A stretch of 64,000 nt of DNA from Cristatella mucedo (taxonomy: Eukaryota; Bryozoa; Phylactolaemata; Cristatellidae): positions 5,198,501-5,262,500 of the forward strand of contig WPIO01000023.1 of NCBI GenBank assembly GCA_009760855.2, in the 5' to 3' direction. The translations under genes were made by a program, and so were the position numbers. Position 1 is the first letter of the stretch. Every line of letters starts with the position of its first letter. Under the pieces are notes generated by a model. It made no database searches and had not been told where the DNA came from. It saw only the letters and a program-made list of their open reading frames with translations. This document shows positions 35,649-48,699 of the stretch, in pieces.

Positions 35649-37257
35649 CCGATCGGACTGTCCACTGTAGCATAGATACGCTCTGCTACACTGAGCGCCT
35701 CTTATAAATCAGTAGACATGGGCCGGTTTTATGAAGAAGAAAAATTTCTTTAAAAAAACCATTGAAGTCAGCGGAGACGCTTTCACGAAGGTACCGGCAC
35801 TTTCAACAATCCATTAACAATTTTCGAACATGCAGATCGAACGACTGTCAAATATCAGCTAGTAATTTTTTGAATAAGATCCATTCGTAAGTTCTAATTA
35901 ATCTTGACCGACATAAGTCATGCGACTCCAATTCTAGAAAAGAGGATACAGATCGCAATAACTGCTTTCATAGTAAAGTATAATTTACACATCTTTTGCC
36001 GTCATAAAAAAATTCGAGCTAGGATTTTAGCTTAAATTTCCGATGGATCACGATTACTTTACTATAATTTGATTCCATTTAATTGATGACACTGCCCCTG
36101 ATCGCTGTACGAGTGGGCTGTGACACTCGATGTGGTAGGCATCCGGGAGGTGCTATTAGTGATTATTACGACAAGGGAGTCGGGGACTCCGGTAGGCGAG
36201 AGGGGCGAGGAGAGTCGTGCTTTCGCCTTGCTCCTTGTGTAGGTGAAATAAACTGGTGGTATTGCTCGTCGGCTAGCATTCTGTGCTGTTTGCGACGATA
36301 ACTCAAGCTACACATATGATAGATTAAATAACATAATATTGAAAACATTACAGATAAAAAATAGAAAATTGTGGAACAATAGTTTTATAACCATCTTCAA
36401 AAGATGAACGTCTAAGAAACCTTATGAGTCCAGAAAATGGCGACAGAGGACAGCATCGACGTCGCAGATTGATGAATGACACGTTCTGCCGACTTCAAGT
36501 AATCTGGTAAAACTTTTGCGTCGATTACAATTCACTATGGGGCCATTCTTAATTCTTATCACTCTGCCGTCCGTCTGAGTAACAGTTTTCTGGCTATCTG
36601 GAGGCCAGCTGATTGTAAGCGTCTTCCAAGTCGCTCTCAGCCTAGGTGAAACTTTTACCGCTCCTGAGTTTTAATATTTTCTGTCAGGTTAGATAAAATG
36701 GACAATGGAGAGTTCCGATGTGCTATTTACTTGTCATTGAATATCTCTTCGCATTCGGTGCTTAAGCTTGTCTATCCTTGAACTCCACGTTCAGGGCAAT
36801 GAGTTGATCTTCGTCCTTGGGTTTGGTCTTATCCTATGGGTAAGCTGCTCGGACTTCACGACCCACAGGGTCGAGTCATGGGGTCGCGTCATGCATCCAT
36901 GGGGTCGAGTCATGCAGGAGGCAAATGCCGTTCAATTGCTCACCGAAAGCGACAGTGACAGCCGCTTCAGCTCTTCCGTCAATAACTGACGCTTTTGAAC
37001 CAGCTTAACTTTACTTTATCAGCTTTTAAAATGTATCTTATGTAATTCTGATGGAGTTTAGTGCGGAACAAAAATGAAAGAGGCTTATTTAAAAAAAATG
37101 TATTTCAATGAATCGTATGGGTGTATTTCTTGCTGAACACGCTATAGGTATAAGTATAAGGTACGACTTAAAATAGTGGCTATTTCTATACTTATGAGGC
37201 ATAACAATTTGAAAATAACACTTACTATCCAGACAAAATTTGTGACACAGTTAACTA

Positions 37258-37312
37258 AGTCTTTTGCAAAGCATCCTAAGAGAACTTAACCTCAATTCAG
37301 GCGCATTGCAGC
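37258..37312 (-). mobile_element. SINE2-like 3' tail remnant
   Basis: Reverse of the conserved tail (GCATCCTAAGAGAACTTAAC, AATTCAGGCGCATTG); the CTGAAT spacing is the SINE2 form and not the LINE A form. Confidence 0.55.
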
Positions 37313-37449
37313 TCCATTTGCAAGAATATTAGCAACCAACGATTGGTGACATAAACGGTATCAAGCATGCAAAAACCTAAAAGTATCGTGCTTGGGCCAG
37401 CATTCTAAAGCAAACCGGAAGAATTTCATGGCTACCGGTTATTAAAATG

Positions 37450-37885
37450 ATAGCAATACATTTGTTTAGCGCCCTCTGGTAACTTAATCTCTTTCTAGGC
37501 AGTACATATGTATGTAAAGGAAGCATGATTGAATGGTTGGTGGTATTATGTTCAATGTCAATAAACATAACATGGTTAGAGGTGACATGCACATGGTCAA
37601 CATGAAAAAAATATGATTAGTTGCAGCATGCATAGTGTCAGCACGCATAAGCACTTGAAGGAGAAACCACATAGACCCATTTAATGCTGTGATAAATACA
37701 CCTGTAGATACGGTTAAGCTTCTTTTTAAATGCCGCCTCCAAGTCAGGGAATGTTGTGCCGTCAGTATGGAGTGAGTTCCAGGCTTTGGGAGCGTACGAA
37801 CTAAAGACCACAGTCTCCAAAGGATTTGAGGTTCGTAAGAGGTGTAGCTAAACGATTCGATTCAGAAAAGCGAGTGGTATGAACC
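37450..37885 (-). mobile_element. LINE A 3' fragment
   Basis: Stem-loop remnant at 37468-37505, 3' UTR, and the end of the coding region read on the minus strand (FSSYAPKAWNSLHT). No protein gene nearby. Confidence 0.85.
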
Positions 37886-38399
37886 TTTGGCTAGTGACAT
37901 GCACTGAATCATGCACAGCATGCAAAGCACAAAAGGACAACAATAAAAGCTCACTTTGGCAAAGTGAAAGAGCTGCTTCTTTAGTTGATACTTGAATTAT
38001 GCAAAGTTATTGAAGGTGATCTGTTCAAGGTTCATCCACTTCTTTCCACCAACACAACTTATGCTTTAATTGCCATTCATATATCACATAGCTATACCCA
38101 AGTCTTGAGCCTTCCCTGCCTTCCAGCACCTTAAACTCAATTTTCTCACAGAGTATACTACCGACATTTACACCCGTAAGGCACTAAACGTTTTTAAATT
38201 GAAAGATGTACGACCAACACATAAGTCTGGCACATCCCAACTATGCGCAGTAGGAATGATGGGATAAGGGTAGTATAGCCTACCACATCCAAGTTAGCAC
38301 GTGCATGTATGATATTTTCTCTCGATGTCTGTAACTCTCTCTTTCTAATCTTCCTACCTACTAATAAGATGCTTGCAGTTGATACAAAACTGCGAAGCT

Positions 38400-38517
38400 A
38401 AGCTGCTAAACTTGACCATGGTCTGACCAAGGTTGTGGTCTCCAGCCCCATGGCATACTTGAAGCGCCTGTCTAGAGATTAGGATCTCTTAGGGCACTAT
38501 ACAAATAAAAATTATTT
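38400..38517 (+). mobile_element. SINE2 copy
   Basis: tRNA-like head (TGACCATGGTCTGACCAAGG) followed by the LINE-A-like tail AAGCGCCTGTCTAGAGATTA. The SINE1 at 38535 follows 17 bp later. Confidence 0.75.
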
Positions 38518-38534
38518 TTCAATTTTCTCCATAA

Positions 38535-38670
38535 TAGCCCAAGGAGGGTGCTCGCTCTTCCCGACCGAGGTCTTGGGTTTGAATTCCGAAGTGAGCAATT
38601 CTTTGTTACCAACTGCAAGCGGTGGCGATAGCCGTTAGAGCTCTTCCGCCGCTATATCTATTAGGCTGTC
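38535..38670 (+). mobile_element. SINE1 copy
   Basis: Head TAGCCCAAGGAGGGTGCTCG, B-box-like GGTTTGAATTCC, body AACTGCAAGCGGTGGCGATA, tail GCTATATCTATTAGGCTGTC. Confidence 0.87.
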
Positions 38671-38734
38671 CAGTTTGATAGACTTTGACCTTTGACTTTT
38701 GAACTACCAACATCCAGTCGCTCTCTGCCAGGCT

Positions 38735-39030
38735 GGGCATCGATTTCTCTGTCTTGTCACTAACTTTTAGGTTGTTTCATTCTCTTGCTTCGATCGGTCC
38801 TTAAGTAATTACTCCTCAGGATTACTCACTCGAATCACCCGCTCCTCTAGCAAATAAGTGTCGCTTGTTTGTGCTATAAACCAGCCTCAAATCCTACGGA
38901 GACGGTCCCTTCAAATCCTAGGTTCCCAAAACCTGGAACACGCTGCCGACTGATCTACATCAAATCCCTGAATGGGTGACATTTAAAATAAAGCTAATAA
39001 CGCCAACTTTCCTCACAGCAGTAGCTCCGT
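38735..39030 (+). mobile_element. LINE A fragment, strongly diverged
   Basis: Plus-strand reading, with stops, retains IDFSVL...TFRLFHSL, TSLKSYGDGPFKS, VPKTWNTLPTDLHQIPEWVT and FKIKL, the LINE A C-terminal order. Lies just 3' of a SINE1. Confidence 0.75.
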
Positions 39031-40277
39031 CCATATGAACTGTCCTTCGTCCTCATGAGTGCGCTGAAATTGTGTATGTTAATTTCACTAATCTCACGAC
39101 TAGCTCGAAGAGTTTTTGGTAATTTACTCTATTTCGCAGCCAATAGCTAAGTGACTCCATTGTCACACTTTAAAGCATTAAAAGTTTAGTTGTTGCGTGT
39201 TGCTTCTCATGAGCTCGGAAATTTTTAATGACACTATGCCACAAACAAAGTGTGACAACCAAGATATCATTTATTTTTAATGACCACAGACCTGTACATT
39301 CGTAGACACTCGTCCATAGACATGACCTACACACACCGCTATTCAATAGGCAACGGTAACTTGGCTTACGAGTGTCTCAACTTACGAGCTCATCGAGATG
39401 CGAGCGGTCTCTCGGCCGATTTTTAGCTTTGAGTAGAGAGCTAAAACTCGGGCTCTGAGCTTCAGCCTCAAATAACCCACCGCTAGTTGTAGCAGCGAAC
39501 GTCGCAGAGAACGTCTGCAACGTCCGTCTAGCATATCGAGCATATCGTTCACTTTAAGCGGTTGCAGCAGGATCGCTCTCACGTATACGAGTGCGAGTGG
39601 GTGTGTCAGGATCGCCAGCGAGAGGGTGGAGTGGGGAACTACGTGTGGTTACTCAGATCGAGGCGGCGAAAGATGTCCCGCTGCAGTATGCTGCTGCCCG
39701 ACGATGATGTTGGATGCCCGGAGATGATTTAGGATACCCGGTGATGTGGGAGAAACTTTTGGACTTTATTCAAAAGAAACAGCCTGAAAAAAGTTTCAAC
39801 AGAGCGTGCGACAGAGCTATCAAATGACACTTGCCTTACTCGGTTCAGAAACATTGTGAATGTGAGAATGAAGCAGACCACATCGGACAGGTTTTTTTCA
39901 AAAACCTCTTCAGATGAAAGTGAGGAAAGCGTGGCAAAAATGGAAACAATCGGTGACTACTCATTTCAGCCTTTCTCCTCCAAATCCGTCAGCATCTTCA
40001 AGCCGTCTGATCCCTAAGTCAATGCGGTACATTGTGATTATTAAAACATATTTATTGAAGTACATGATATTTCAAGGTGGTTTTAAACAATATTCGTTAT
40101 TTACAAGTACATTTTCTAATTCAAAAACACGCGACAAAATATCACTATGTTTTATAAGAGTCCGAAATGAATTAATGGCCTTTTAATTCATTTCAATGAG
40201 GAAAATTGATTTGACATATGAGTAATTTGAGTTACTAGCTCCGTCACGGAAAGAATTAAACCCGTAAGCAAAGTTAT

Positions 40278-40316
<39 letters not shown>

Positions 40317-43300
40317 TTATATATATATATATATATTTATATATAAAGAAACTACGTGGGTATGGAAAATGTTAGGTACGCGGTGGAAAGATTTGGTATA
40401 CAAGTGCGAGAAAGATAGCTATGTAAATAAAAGCATTTAAATGTGCCTAATTACTCGATACAACTCACATCTTAGATTGTCAATCGACAAGAAATGTTTT
40501 GCTTCTTGCCTGGACACCTCGCCCAAAAGAATGCTGCTGGTGATGTATGAATTGGTTCGCAGAACCAAGAATTGCTACTCCTCGATGGCAGGAAGCCAAA
40601 TTTCCCAAAATCCCGCAAAATTGCTATCGACGTCCCTAAAATTGAGGTTTTTACATTTTGCAACTCATATATTTCAAAACGTACTAAAGACGCCATTTTT
40701 TAAAGTTTGCTGGAATGTTTTTAAGACGGCCATGAGCTACGGAACGGCTAAATGAGCTTTCATGTTAATTGCATTGGACAGTAGCCATTCCTCCCCCGTG
40801 TCGTATTAGGAATGGAATTACAGAAAAAATAATTGAAATGTCTACCTGCATTATCGTTACTCCATCTGCAACGTAAGCAACTATTGACTCGCACAGCGTG
40901 GTACTTACCGCTGTCTGCGGAGGACAGGTTTCTGCCAAGAATTTTACTAGAGCAAACCAATCTTTAGATTTCAAGACTCTGTTTAAAATGGGCTGAAGGA
41001 GTTGTCAATGTCAAAAAGTGTCGCAATTTCGCCGCATTAGAAAGATGTGAAAGCCGCTGCACATGTAACGGCGAAGGGTAAATACGAAACGGCAATGTTC
41101 GGCGAGCTTCTACTGCCGAGAAGGAAACCCTAGCTAAAAACGGGAAATGTTCTGATTAAATGCACATTCAATTTTCAGAGTATGACGAAAGTTTTAACAC
41201 GAGAATCCCTTGTTCCTTTAGCCACATTCAGCCAGTGGCATTCTAATTTGGTTGGTCCGCCACCATGCTTCTCCAATCGCACTCGACTGTTACGCCCAAG
41301 CTTCTTTAGGTAACAGTTTTCCCACAGACTGATGCGATTTAGTATTGCTGAGATAACACGCATTTCAAGCCTTCAGTTACATTTGAGCTCCGGAGTGCAT
41401 TCACGATAAGACTCAAACTTTTAGTCTGAGTCTTGGACAAGTTAAGAGTCCGCAGTAATTTTGTTTAGACTGCATTTTTGCGTCGGAGCGGTGCACAGGT
41501 GACCCCCACCATTAAGTGAACCGCTCTCCCGTCAGCCGCCCGTCTTTAGTTTTACGTTCCACTCGCCACTATTTCACTTCGTATATCTGCTTCACTGCCG
41601 ATGTCGACCTGATGCTATAAGGTAGCTCGCCAGTGGAGGCCTGGACAAAAGCTCAGCCGCTTATAGGCCACGAAAAACCGAATTTTGATGTGAGAGTGTG
41701 CAAACAATTCATCGCTCAGCTATCCTGCAGCGCAATACGCTAAACTCGGACGTTTCTGTCCGGGTAGATTTGACATCAAATACGGAGAGCCTTTCACACT
41801 GCTACAAATTTTAACTTGTTGAATCAAAATCCGCCGGCCTAGGCGGCTCATCCAGACGACCGGCTCGTGACCGTTAATGCCGCTCTTGCTAAGAGCGCTC
41901 CAGCGACCTGCTCGTCATTCTGCGTCCTTGTCGCACACCTAAAAGAGGACGACTCCTTAACTCCAGCCGGGGAACCGAGTTTTTGACTGGCGCTAGGACT
42001 GGGGCCGTCACCGGCTCGGGACTCAGCGTGACCGTGGCCCCCTGCGCGCGCGCGCGCCGCTGACGAAGGAGCTTCTTTTTTTCTCGAGCGACGCACTTTA
42101 CTGTCGCCTACATACATCCGGAGTCGTGTGCGCTTGCACGTGAGCCTGCGCTCGTATTGATAACCCGCGAAGGCTGTAGGAGTCCAAGCGATTCATTCAA
42201 GCGTCCTTAGTCCTAGAGCTACTGCTCGACGAAAGAGTTAGTGCAGGATCTGCGCGGCGATGCGGTCGCTAAAGCACTGAAAGAACGAGTCCCTATTGAT
42301 CCTATTGAATCAATACACCTTCGACAGCCTTGTTCGGCATCTCGGCTGTACTTTTCAGGGCTGGCCCACGAAGGCTTGCGATCTATGAAGGACTTTTTGG
42401 AGTCATAGCGGTCGCGCGTGGTGCGTGAAGTAAGCGATCGTCTCGACGATCGCGTGTTGTGCAATGCTCCGAGATTATGAGGTGCGAGCTAGGCAGCTGA
42501 GCCGCGATTGACAACTCCGATCTTGGTCGCTTTGGACTGTGAAATGCTTATGAAATAGCCGCGAAAGCCGAGGGCTATGCGCCGGTGTCGCAATAGGGAT
42601 GTAGCGGCTTTCTCGTCCGGACAGGCCTAGGCCGCAAGCATGGCGCTAGTAACGCATCTAATCTCGCCCACCGGGCGACGAATACAGGTGGAGCTGTGAG
42701 CGTCTGAATTGCGGCTGAGGGCTTGTAGATGAAGCACCAATGCACGCAGGCGTATTGCGAGTGTCAGGAGCAACGCCTTGTGAGCGCTGTGTCGCTACCC
42801 GAAACAGTGCGGATCGCGCAGAAATAACAAGGTCCAGTCTATGCAAGTCTACGTTTGTGTCTTTCAAGTGTTCACGGCCGAGAGTGCTGGATTACTGGCT
42901 AACTGTGCACTTAATTAAACGTTGGTATTCTACGTCAGGCAGATGATGACTATCGAGATATTAGTCGCGGATCCTGAAATCTAATGCCTAGTAACCGGTT
43001 ATGCCACAATCTATGGTTAGACTGCACGAAAGCCCATGGCGTGTATTAATCAGAGGACTTTCGCTCTCGGCTCTGAGGTAGGCAATTCAGCGGTACTCTT
43101 TGCATCGCACGAGAGTTGTTGTACGCTGTGTCTGAACAACGGCAGCCCACCGGGATTGTCAAATAGACTGCTCTACGCGATGGATACAAACTTTTTCTTT
43201 ATTCAGCCGTGGATTTTTTTTTTGTGAATTGCTGCCTTCTTTAGCGTCGGCATTGCCGCGTGCTTTTCTGCTGCACCTACAAGTTGCCAGCCATGCTCCA

Positions 43301-43427
43301 AGGCTCGAGGCTTCACTGCTAGTTTTAATGCTTCCGCAAGGACCAGACCGTTACGAGCGCTACTTTAGTGGCTTAAGGACATAAGAGGCCGCTGGAGAGC
43401 GTTTGTGCGAGTACTATACATTAATCT
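39031..43427. other. No supported gene; GC rises from about 41400
   Basis: Minus-strand frames at 41848-42117 (basic, Ser/Ala-rich) and 42219-42464 lack motifs and splice borders. A short CG run lies near 42046. Confidence 0.5.
40279..40345. repeat. (AT)n microsatellite with TTT interruptions
   Basis: Two AT blocks separated by ATATATTTATATATTTAT. Confidence 0.95.
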
Positions 43428-43582
43428 TGTAACCGCGTAGAGGTTCGTCGCCCGGTTCTCTACCGGTGGACTGTGTGATGCAGTGCTGCAGTGCGATTAA
43501 AACACAGGCGGCCACAACTGGATGCCGAAAGCAACAGTTTATTGTGGGCCTGTTAGTAGTGGTTACGCGCCGGCGCAAGCGC

Positions 43583-43722
43583 TTTACGCGGCGCGTACCG
43601 GACCGACGGAGTTAACTGCGCGAACTCCCGAAGCCCGAGTATAACCAACTACCCTGTGCGTTTACGCGGCGCGTACCGGACCGACGGACTTAACTGCGCG
43701 AACTCCCGAAGCCCGGGTATAA
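43583..43722. repeat. 78-bp tandem duplication in GC-rich DNA
   Basis: The stretch from TTTACGCGGCGCGTACCGGA to CCCGAAGCCCG(A/G)GTATAA occurs at 43583 and again at 43661 with two mismatches. Each copy ends in a TATAA. Confidence 0.93.
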
Positions 43723-43882
43723 TACACTAACCTATGCGCGCGTCGCTAGCAATTTCGAAGGCGGGTTGCTACAGCACCCCAAGATACGAGCAGCTAACTG
43801 AGTAGCCGGCAGAACACAACTGCGCAGTCTAAGTTGCACTTAGCTGTTCGTCGCCGTAGGTTTGCCTCTCGTGCTCTTGAAG

Positions 43883-44172
43883 CGTAGTCTCGCCTCGACT
43901 ACCAAGCTGCAGCCCTGAGCTCTCGGGGCGTCGTCTCTGCTCGACTACCCAAGCTGTCTCCCGGCTCTCGGGGCGTAGTCCCTCTCGACTACCCAAGCTC
44001 TCTCAGCTCTCGGGGCGTAGTCTCTCTCGACTACCCAAGCTGTCTCAGCTCTCGGGGCGTAGTCTCTCTCGACTACCCAAGCTGTCTCAGCTCTCGGGGC
44101 GTAGTCTCTCTCGACTACCCAAGCTGTCTCAGCTCTCGGAGCGTAGTCTCTCTCGACTACCCAAGCTGTCCG
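43883..44172. repeat. 42-bp minisatellite with a hairpin in each unit
   Basis: Units start (CGTAGTC) at 43974, 44016, 44058, 44100 and 44142, exactly 42 bp apart; two more diverged units start at 43883 and 43929. Each regular unit has GTAGTC-TCTCTC-GACTAC, a perfect 6-bp inverted repeat with a 6-base loop, followed by CCAAGCTGTCTCAGCTCTCG. Confidence 0.95.
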
Positions 44173-47100
44173 AGTAAGCTCTCACTCGTCTCATTTTATT
44201 CTCTCTCCTTTCCACTCCTGACCTCGCGCGCCGCTGCTATTTCTACTTCAGCATATTAGTCGGTGCACATCCTGACCGCAACGTCTGCACCAGACTTCAT
44301 TCTAACTTTAGCGGGTAGACCAGGAGTCGGGCTTGTACTAGCTGTCCAAGTCGAACCCGCTAAGACAACCACATTAGTCGCTCCATCTCCTAACCGCATC
44401 GCCTGCATAAAGCTCCATTCTAACCTGAGCTAGGTGAGTCAGGAGCTGGGTCTGTACTAGGCGCCCTAGTCGACCCCCCCCCCCACTAAGGCAAGGGCTC
44501 CCATCGCGGCTAAGCTGAGAGCTGCACCAGTGCAATCTTACGTTCGTCGCACCACTAGATTAACGCTAAGGCAGTGCGGGAGCAAGACTGAACAGCAAGG
44601 GCATAAAGTTGACTCATTAAGTAGCTATAGTAAGTTTTTTATTTGTTCCGCTCCTGTGAGTTTAGCGGTATTCAAGATATATTATTATTAATAATAGTGC
44701 CGCCGACAAGAGGAACGAGAAGCCTGAAAAACGGCTCGTCCGTGGGACCGATAAAGGAAATGTTGCGCGCATTCTTTTTGTGCTTGAGTTTTTTGATTCA
44801 GTGTTGTTAGTATTTGAAATATTTATGCCACCGCTAATGCATGCGTTTGTGCGCGTGCTGAAAACGTGAGCTCGAACGGCTCGGGCGCTTGCCTGTTTCA
44901 AGTTAGTACGCAGCTGCGAGCGCTCAGCCCGGCACTTTTTCAAAATAAACATCGGTGCACTCGGTAGAGCGAAGCTTAAACTATTCATAATTTCGTGTAA
45001 ACGGCCTTCGCAAAAGCGACCTCCCATAAGAGCTGATTAAGCGCGGCCATAGATGTATGTATATACTATGGAAACCCGCGGGGGCGGAAGCGTATAGGGC
45101 GACACTAGCCAATACCGGGCGTGGCGGACGTCAAATTCCACCGTTTGTTTGAAAGAGCGCTTAACGGTTGGACTTACGAAAAATATTTTTGAGTTATTAA
45201 ATTCCTGAATAGAAGTCCTTGATGGTACTCCGCACTTGTTCCAAGAGCGTATCGCACTTAGTAGTTCTATATTTAGGGCATCCTGACGCCAGCCATTTTG
45301 CGCGACCGTGACCCGAGCTTGCGACCTGGTTGCCCGCTTCCTGGTATGTGCCGTTCCGTTGTCTTTGAGTCGTCCCACATGCCGCCCTGGCTGCTTGATG
45401 CTTGTTGCTCCGGAATTGAAATCGGAAGTTTATTCTGATTTGCTTCTGGTTGAGTTGTTCTGCCGTCGTGGCTGGCGCGTTGTATTCCCCTGCGTGAATC
45501 ACTATCCATGGTGTCTCATCCAAGTTTGGAGTGCTAGACCATCGCAGTGTAATGGGGGCATCGATGTTAATTAGAAATGTATTTTTTGCAGCAGGTGTTA
45601 GCCTGCCGTAATGTGTGACAGTAATTTTTAGTTAGACGATAAGAGACCTGAGTTCTGTATCGAGAACCTCGTGCGACCAAATCGGTAAAATAAGGTTCAC
45701 TAGGTCGACTTCCCTACATGGCTCGTGTTCAGTCCAGTCATCGTATGCGCTGCAGCTTTTTAATTTTAGAGGCACGGAAAATCGGCGTTAACAGCTTGTT
45801 TTTTATAACAGCTCCTTGACCCGTGTAAGTGACCAGGTTTATGCGTTGACTCCCTGTGCTTAATAAACGCTTAGGCAATTGGAACGTATGGCTGCCGGCT
45901 TACTTATCTGAGCTGCTTTTACGATAACTCACGTGGAGGTTTTGTCTCTGTGAATTGTTGTGTGACTTTTAAATATACACCTGCTGGAATCGAGCTCGCC
46001 GATTGTAAACTTGCAGCTTGTAGTACTGCTTTAGAAGGGATCTTGAGGTGCTTCCTTTCATCGCGTAGGGTAGGCGATGAGTCATAGTTGTAATGCAAGC
46101 TGAGTTATCAATAATTTGTATGCGTATGCTCTCAGACGATGATTGCTCGACTTATCGGTCCAGTAGCCGTCTTTGACTACCGATCGTTCGCATTCACTAG
46201 ATGTGATGCCGACGCTTGTACAGGAGCAAAGCTGAATGCCAGCATCTATGGCAATGCTCGTGAAAGCTTCTATGCTTACGCGTTATATACCTTGTATAGA
46301 CCAGTTTTGCTTCGATTTATGCATACATTTGCTTGTTAAAATGCTGCTTGGTGGTTTTGGTTTTTATTCCAGATCATTGTAGATATAGATGACTATGAAC
46401 CATAACTTTCACCCGTTTTTTTTTAAGTGTTGACACTCTCAAGGGACGTTGTAGCACCAGCGACACAGAGGTTATGTCTTGCCACATTTGGCAGTGCAAC
46501 CAAGGATCTCCACTATAGCCTTACCTCCAAACAGCTCACTTATTTTAAAATGTCTTGACAATACAGCAGGCTCATTGTTTCGGCTGTCTGGTTGACTCCC
46601 CAGGGCACATCAGCCTAGGCAGAGCCTGGATTAAACCTAGTATGGACCAAACCTCGACCTTACCAGGAAATAGCTGATCAAGTGGGGCCGATGGTGCATG
46701 CTCGCTCAACACAACCCTTTAGGTTCAACAGGGGGTCGTAGGGTCCACTGGCCTTCTCTTTTACCCCCATGCATTTAGGTCAGGTTACCAAATAGAAATC
46801 CTTGGTCTTGCTGCTCTTTGCTTATCGATCAGATCAACTGATCATGTGGACCACCTGTACTATATTTGATGCATGCTTTTGCCTGTATGGATGGACTTAG
46901 TGCAGGCTATCCATTGATTTAGATGCTTGCAGTTAATCTCATGATCATATCCAGTTGAGCTGTCAACGATGACTAGGATCAAGTGGATCTGTCGAGTATT
47001 TGATGATTCCACCCGTGTTACACATGCTTAAGCTATGGGTACTTAGTGCTCGTCTTACAGTTCCGGCCATATCCTCTTCCCTTTCCCTCCTCCACCACCA

Positions 47101-47271
47101 TAAGGGTTAAGGTTGCTATAGGTAGTCGGTTATTGTTTCAGTTTTTGGCAGGTTTCTACCCGTATGTAGCACATTGCCTCGCCGGCTCAGAGGCTGGCAA
47201 CCCAGTTGGTTAATCTGAGAAGTAGTACTTGAATGCAAAAGGCAGCATTTGCAGCTCTAGCTTGAGGGTCA
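44173..47271. other. No supported gene except an unassigned frame
   Basis: A run of C at 44477-44484 and the open frame at 45197-45627 are the only notable items. Confidence 0.5.
45197..45627 (-). other. Unassigned open frame, coding-like
   Basis: About 140 codons without a stop on the minus strand, reading TVTHYGRLTPAAKNTFLIN, APITLRWSSTPNLDETPW, VIHAGEYNAPATTAEQLNQ and, later, GRAKWLASGCPKYRTTKC. Composition is protein-like rather than repetitive. No splice frame or neighbouring exon was found and I do not recognise the family. It could be an exon or a piece of a transposon ORF. Confidence 0.35.
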
Positions 47272-47428
47272 ATCTCTTTGTTGCGTGAGACGAAGTCTGT
47301 TGGCTACCGAATGCGTACCGAAAGCCGCTTAGGCTGTGAGTGCGCTATACAAAGCTCTCCTGCGTAACACCCACATGGTCTTTATGACTTTGTGGAGTTA
47401 CTGACGGAGATACATTACATTACATTAT
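47272..47428 (+). mobile_element. LINE B 3' end only
   Basis: From TTGCGTGAGACGAAGTCTG to GGAGATACATTACATTACAT. Only the last 157 bases; the tail is a short ACATT repeat. Confidence 0.9.
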
Positions 47429-48309
47429 CTGTAGTTCGGATTTTAATCCCTAGCCCATAGTCATTGCTTGAGCACTATAGCCAGTAGCCTCTGTACAGCT
47501 AGTTGTGATGCAGCGCTGTCGTGCAAAATCAAGGCAAGCAATCTGTGTTGCAACACACTTGCAGCAGCTTTTAAGGTCGTGAATGTTGCGCCGTCTCGGT
47601 GGTGTAGGCAGCCAAACGAGCAGGAGAAAGGCCATTCGAAATCTTATCCACATCTGGACTCCTTGTACGAGTCAACACAAAAACCCACAGTATCCGTACA
47701 GCTTTATTTGCTAGTTGTAGTGTATCGATGCATGGTGCCTCCCCAAGTTGGTGTGAGAATGTACATCGCTCTAATTTGCTGCTAAATCTGACTAGCAGGC
47801 CTTCAAACTATGGCAGCTATTACATCCTAACGAGCCCCAGTTTGCTGAGCAGTGGCCCACTGTTCATCTCTTGTGCGTGGAGAGCTCAGTTGTGGCTGAC
47901 AAGTGATGGTATTCGGCAAGTGTGTGTAAGCCATTCTTTTGAGATTTGCTCATAAATGAATTTGGCACTTGTCTGCTAATTGAATTCCACTTGTGCTGCC
48001 GGTGCATTACTGCCCTAAGGAGCCTTTGAAGCCAGAACACTTAGCTGTTAGGTTGATGTTTCAGCCCGTGTAGTGCTTCGCAGGCTTTATTCTAGGTACC
48101 ACTCCACCATGTCACTACTTCTACGGTGTTGCAGGCTGCAGCTGTTCTTGCCGACGTGAAGAGATTTCTCCCATTAGATGCAGACTGTCGTGCTTTGTAA
48201 AATTTGCATGGCCACGTGTATAGCCACCAGACCTTACCCATTTCCTGCTGCCAGTCTTGTTATGCCTGTCAGAGTGCATGCCTGTTGATACTCTACAAGA
48301 GCCACAATG

Positions 48310-48480
48310 CTGGTTTTGCCCAGTGGCTAAGGTGCTCACCCCGACCGAGGTCAAGGTGAATTTGATGACTGAGGTCCCGGCTCGAGCCCTCGGCATATGT
48401 GAAGCCCCTGAATAGAGGGCGATATGTGAAGCACCTGAATAGAGACTAACCGCTCTTAGGGTGCTTTAAAATGATTATTT
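48310..48480 (+). mobile_element. SINE2 copy with internal tail duplication
   Basis: Head TGCCCAGTGGCTAAGGTGCT, B-box-like GGCTCGAGCCCTCGG, then the piece ATATGTGAAGC(A/C)CCTGAATA twice (48393-48412 and 48421-48440) before the conserved tail. Confidence 0.85.
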
Positions 48481-48699
48481 ATTTATGTATAGGCATCAAG
48501 TAACTAGGAATGAGTCGACTGTAGTTAGCCATTTATTGAAGGGGTGGCTAGGGTTATGCAGCCATCATCGAAACCTCGCTTGTTAGACATGCACCAGTCG
48601 GTCGAAATGAGCGAGTTGGTTTGACTCTCATCTTAGAGGTCGCGGATATCTTTCTTTCTATGCTTTGGCATCCCCTTCGAGTGTTCAGGTCAATTTAAA

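Larger units (their letters stand above)
32372..38399. other. Intergenic stretch with SINE1 and LINE fragments, no supported gene
   Basis: Apart from the listed elements and the ambiguous frames near 35500, I see only unremarkable sequence and a small tandem of GGGTCGAGTCATG near 36870-36920. Confidence 0.5.
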
